A DNA stretch of 64,000 nucleotides from Flavobacterium sp. M31R6 (GTDB lineage Bacteria; Bacteroidota; Bacteroidia; Flavobacteriales; Flavobacteriaceae), in contig NZ_CP054141.1 in NCBI RefSeq assembly GCF_013284035.1, positions 2,976,001 through 3,040,000 of the forward strand, in the 5' to 3' direction. The position numbers and the translations under genes are program-made. The notes under the pieces are model-generated. The model was not told where the DNA came from. It saw only the letters and a program-made list of their open reading frames with translations, and made no database searches. Below, piece after piece: positions 61,850 through 64,000 of the stretch; within the stretch, counting starts at the first letter, position 1; the number at the start of each line of letters is the position of its first letter.

Positions 61850-63148
61850 TTATGGCAAACCATTAAAATCAATTTTTGGCTTATTATTAGTCAAGGGTCT
61901 TGTGAAAATAATTTGCTTCTTAGTGTAATTATTAAAGAAACCTCCGTTTTTCAAATAGAATGATTTCTCATCCAAACCGCCTGAATAATCCATACGATAC
62001 CCTTTATTCCCAGTATTATCAATTGTAAATTTTGCGGCGTTTACTTCAATCCAATTTCCTAAATCATCGTAAACCCATTGATTACTAAATAATACTTTGC
62101 GAGATATATCCCCCTGCTCTGGAATGAAATTTTCTAAAAATGAATGAAATCGCTTCAAATATGTATTTGTTTGCGGGCGATTAAAACTCGCAATTAACTG
62201 CCATTGATTCAATTCTGGAGCAAAGAAATAGGCGCTATAAATAGTCGTATTATCTTTTTGGGGCGAACCATGGAGTAAAAATTTATAAGTATTACCAGCA
62301 ATCCAATTGTATTTCAAATAGCTTTGTCCTCCAGAACCTTCATTGCCAAATTCTCCGGTCGTAACGTTGTTTCCTTTTTTCAGCAACTTGATTTTTTGAG
62401 AGTCAGGTATGCTTTCCGGATTATCGGTTGCAAAAGGACTCCAAACAGAAAACAGAATTCTACGCTCGTGATCCGAATTAACCTGAATTCCAAAATAACC
62501 TTCGCCAAAACCGTTTGCCATATAATAAGAACCAATAATATCCTGACCTACTGGCACAGTTATTTCATTATAATACCATTCGGCATTTACATTTTCAGGA
62601 ACTTGATAATTTAAATGAACTGAAGGCCCACGTCTGCCCCAATGATAAAAATTTCCTTCATTATTGGGAACTAGAGCAATTTTCCCATCGAAATCAGTAC
62701 TACTAATTGTTAATCCCGAAATAGAAGGAAAAGCATTTGCTGTTTTGCTTATTCCTTTTATTTTTATGGCAACATAACCTGTATCCGAGATTTTCCAATT
62801 CCCAACAATTAGAGAGTGTTTTTTTGTTTCGTCGTATCTAACTCTTTTCGATGAATTATTGATAATAAATTCTAAAACTGATTTTCCAGAAACAACAACC
62901 GATTCATCTGTAGCAATTGTAAATGTTCCAGGTTTAGAAATTCGGAAGTAGGCTGTAAAATACTCTTTCGGATTCGCCCAATTTTCTATTCCGTTATTTG
63001 TGATTGTTGGATTTTCTTCATTATGCAAAGAGCTAAATGCATTTCCTCCAAGAGGCAATGATAATTCAATTTTTGAATTCTGTGCTGTCGATATAACACT
63101 AATAAGAATTGTAAAAAAGAAAGAAAAAGCAACTTTTGGATATTTCAT
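61850..63148 (-). CDS. Secreted DUF5077-DUF3472 protein
   Basis: 432 residues. Signal peptide about 1-22 (FFFTILISVISTAQ). A carbohydrate-binding-like beta domain (about 25-150, DUF5077) precedes DUF3472 (about 165-345), recognisable by HWGRRGPSVHLNYQVPE, GYFGIQVNSDHERRILFSVW, and GSGGQSYLKYNWIAGNTYKF. Such proteins occur with glycan-degrading genes; the function is unproven. It is in the same direction as the GH109 gene, so they may be co-expressed for glycan use. Confidence 0.82.
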   Translation of the reverse strand: MKYPKVAFSFFFTILISVISTAQNSKIELSLPLGGNAFSSLHNEENPTITNNGIENWANPKEYFTAYFRISKPGTFTIATDESVVVSGKSVLEFIINNSSKRVRYDETKKHSLIVGNWKISDTGYVAIKIKGISKTANAFPSISGLTISSTDFDGKIALVPNNEGNFYHWGRRGPSVHLNYQVPENVNAEWYYNEITVPVGQDIIGSYYMANGFGEGYFGIQVNSDHERRILFSVWSPFATDNPESIPDSQKIKLLKKGNNVTTGEFGNEGSGGQSYLKYNWIAGNTYKFLLHGSPQKDNTTIYSAYFFAPELNQWQLIASFNRPQTNTYLKRFHSFLENFIPEQGDISRKVLFSNQWVYDDLGNWIEVNAAKFTIDNTGNKGYRMDYSGGLDEKSFYLKNGGFFNNYTKKQIIFTRPLTNNKPKIDFNGLP

Positions 63149-63180
63149 TTTGATTAGGTTTTTGCAAACTATTTTTGATT

Positions 63181-64000
63181 TTACATTTTTTTCATCAAAG
63201 GAGTTACATGTTTTTTGGTGTCGTCGTCCAATGATGCCAATGCTTTATTTCCTTCTTCAGCTGAGAATTTAAACAATCCAGATATACCTGCAGCAATCAC
63301 TTTATAAGACTGCTCTTTAATACTTTCATTCATTAATTCTTTATAAGCAGTGTCACCAGTTGATGCCAATTTCAAAATTGCTGCTGCTCGAACAGTTGTA
63401 TTTTTATCATTTTTGGCTATACCAAGTAAGCTTTTAAATGCAGCATCTTTTGTTTGGCTATCGTTTAAATCCAATCCTTTAACACTAAGTGTCCTTAAAT
63501 CATCTTGTTGATCACCTAAACCGGCCAATGCAATAAGTTGGGCAGTATGACTTTTATCTTTAAGAGCAAATTTTATTGCTTCAATTCTGTTAAAATACGA
63601 TGGAGCATTTTTATATTGATATAGATAATCTTCAGCCTTCTTGTTTTCAATAATTTGGCCAACCAAAATTTTATCGGCATCCATATCCACAAAATCTGGT
63701 TTTACAGGCACATCAAAACTGAAATTTTGCTCTCTGTTTTCAATTAAAATATTCTTTCTAATTTTATTTCCGTTTACATAAAAATCAACTTTTAGTGGCA
63801 GGCTAAACAATTGTACAGAACTATCCTGAGTTTGTTTTACAGAAATAGTAGCTTTCCCATTAGCATAACCATATTTAATTTCTAAAATCGGATTACCTCC
63901 TTGATAGTACCATTGGTTAAAATAAGGACTCCAATCTATTCCGGTCACATCCTCCATTGCCAAGCGCAACTGATGTGTTTCTCCACTCTTAAAAGCATTC
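63181..64000 (-). CDS. M1-family aminopeptidase, C-terminal part
   Basis: The frame is open to the window edge (about 273 residues seen; the true start is outside). FKSGETHQLRLAMEDVTGID and WSPYFNQWYYQGGNPILEIK match the end of the M1 catalytic domain, followed by a beta-sandwich (about 40-110) and a HEAT-like helical region (about 120-270; NRIEAIKFALKDKSHTAQLI). The zinc site HExxH lies outside. The downstream DUF3472 gene starts 32 bp after its stop. Monitoring the full gene would decide between aminopeptidase N and related enzymes. Confidence 0.85.
   Translation of the reverse strand, partial: NAFKSGETHQLRLAMEDVTGIDWSPYFNQWYYQGGNPILEIKYGYANGKATISVKQTQDSSVQLFSLPLKVDFYVNGNKIRKNILIENREQNFSFDVPVKPDFVDMDADKILVGQIIENKKAEDYLYQYKNAPSYFNRIEAIKFALKDKSHTAQLIALAGLGDQQDDLRTLSVKGLDLNDSQTKDAAFKSLLGIAKNDKNTTVRAAAILKLASTGDTAYKELMNESIKEQSYKVIAAGISGLFKFSAEEGNKALASLDDDTKKHVTPLMKKM

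Overview
The window is a chromosomal segment of a low-GC member of the Bacteroidetes, most likely a Flavobacterium. The evidence is the gliding-motility genes gldF and gldG, the type IX secretion regulator porX, Bacteroidetes-type promoters of the form TTG-N17-23-TANNTTTG, A-rich ribosome binding sites without a strong Shine-Dalgarno sequence, and many families (DUF3570, DUF4266, CzcA-CzcC fusion, GH109) typical of the group. I see no tRNA, rRNA, CRISPR array or intact insertion sequence. Both ends cut a gene: acs at the left and an M1 aminopeptidase at the right.

Region 1 (1-10.2 kb, all minus strand) is acetyl-CoA synthetase followed by a branched-chain amino acid block, leuA-leuB then ilvD-ilvB-ilvN-ilvC. 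Between leuB and ilvD lies what reads as a complete transcription attenuator: a 24-codon leader peptide with 13 Ile/Val/Leu codons, an antiterminator whose 5' arm is the end of that peptide gene, and a competing 11-bp terminator with a T run.

Region 2 (11.9-24.6 kb, minus strand) is a collinear ten-gene tract for metal and redox handling. It runs thioredoxin, ApbE flavin transferase, a DUF4266 lipoprotein ending GGGCGCN, a DUF3570 barrel, response regulator, histidine kinase, a CzcA-CzcC fusion pump, its adaptor, a ferritin-VIT1 fusion and a DUF2231 membrane protein. CTTAA-type direct repeats with 11-bp phasing lie upstream of both transcription units. This is the best candidate in the window for a little-characterised system.

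Region 3 (24.8-34.6 kb) carries an LTA-synthase-like sulfatase, a secreted zinc phospholipase/nuclease, a YoaK protein, YeiH with a LysR regulator, a MntA-HepT toxin-antitoxin pair, a large membrane protein and fabG. Region 4 (34.6-37.1 kb) is accessory: repeat elements, a heptad-repeat gene fragment, a small secreted duplicated-repeat protein and a DUF2971 protein.

Region 5 (37-58.1 kb) is mostly housekeeping: EamA transporter, porX, tsaE, a GNAT enzyme, alanine dehydrogenase, purC, HAD phosphatase, phoH, SAM hydroxide adenosyltransferase, gldFG, dnaN, a membrane-anchored MutS homologue, two universal stress proteins and mnmE. Region 6 (58.1-64 kb) has decayed genes downstream of mnmE (HTH remnant, NUDIX gene with an in-frame stop), a lone receiver protein, and a GH109 / DUF3472 / M1 peptidase set.

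The intergenic spaces hold at least eight families of short palindromic repeats. Two have conserved arms around a hairpin whose sequence differs completely from copy to copy, and several others have arms built from tandem 7-8-mers.
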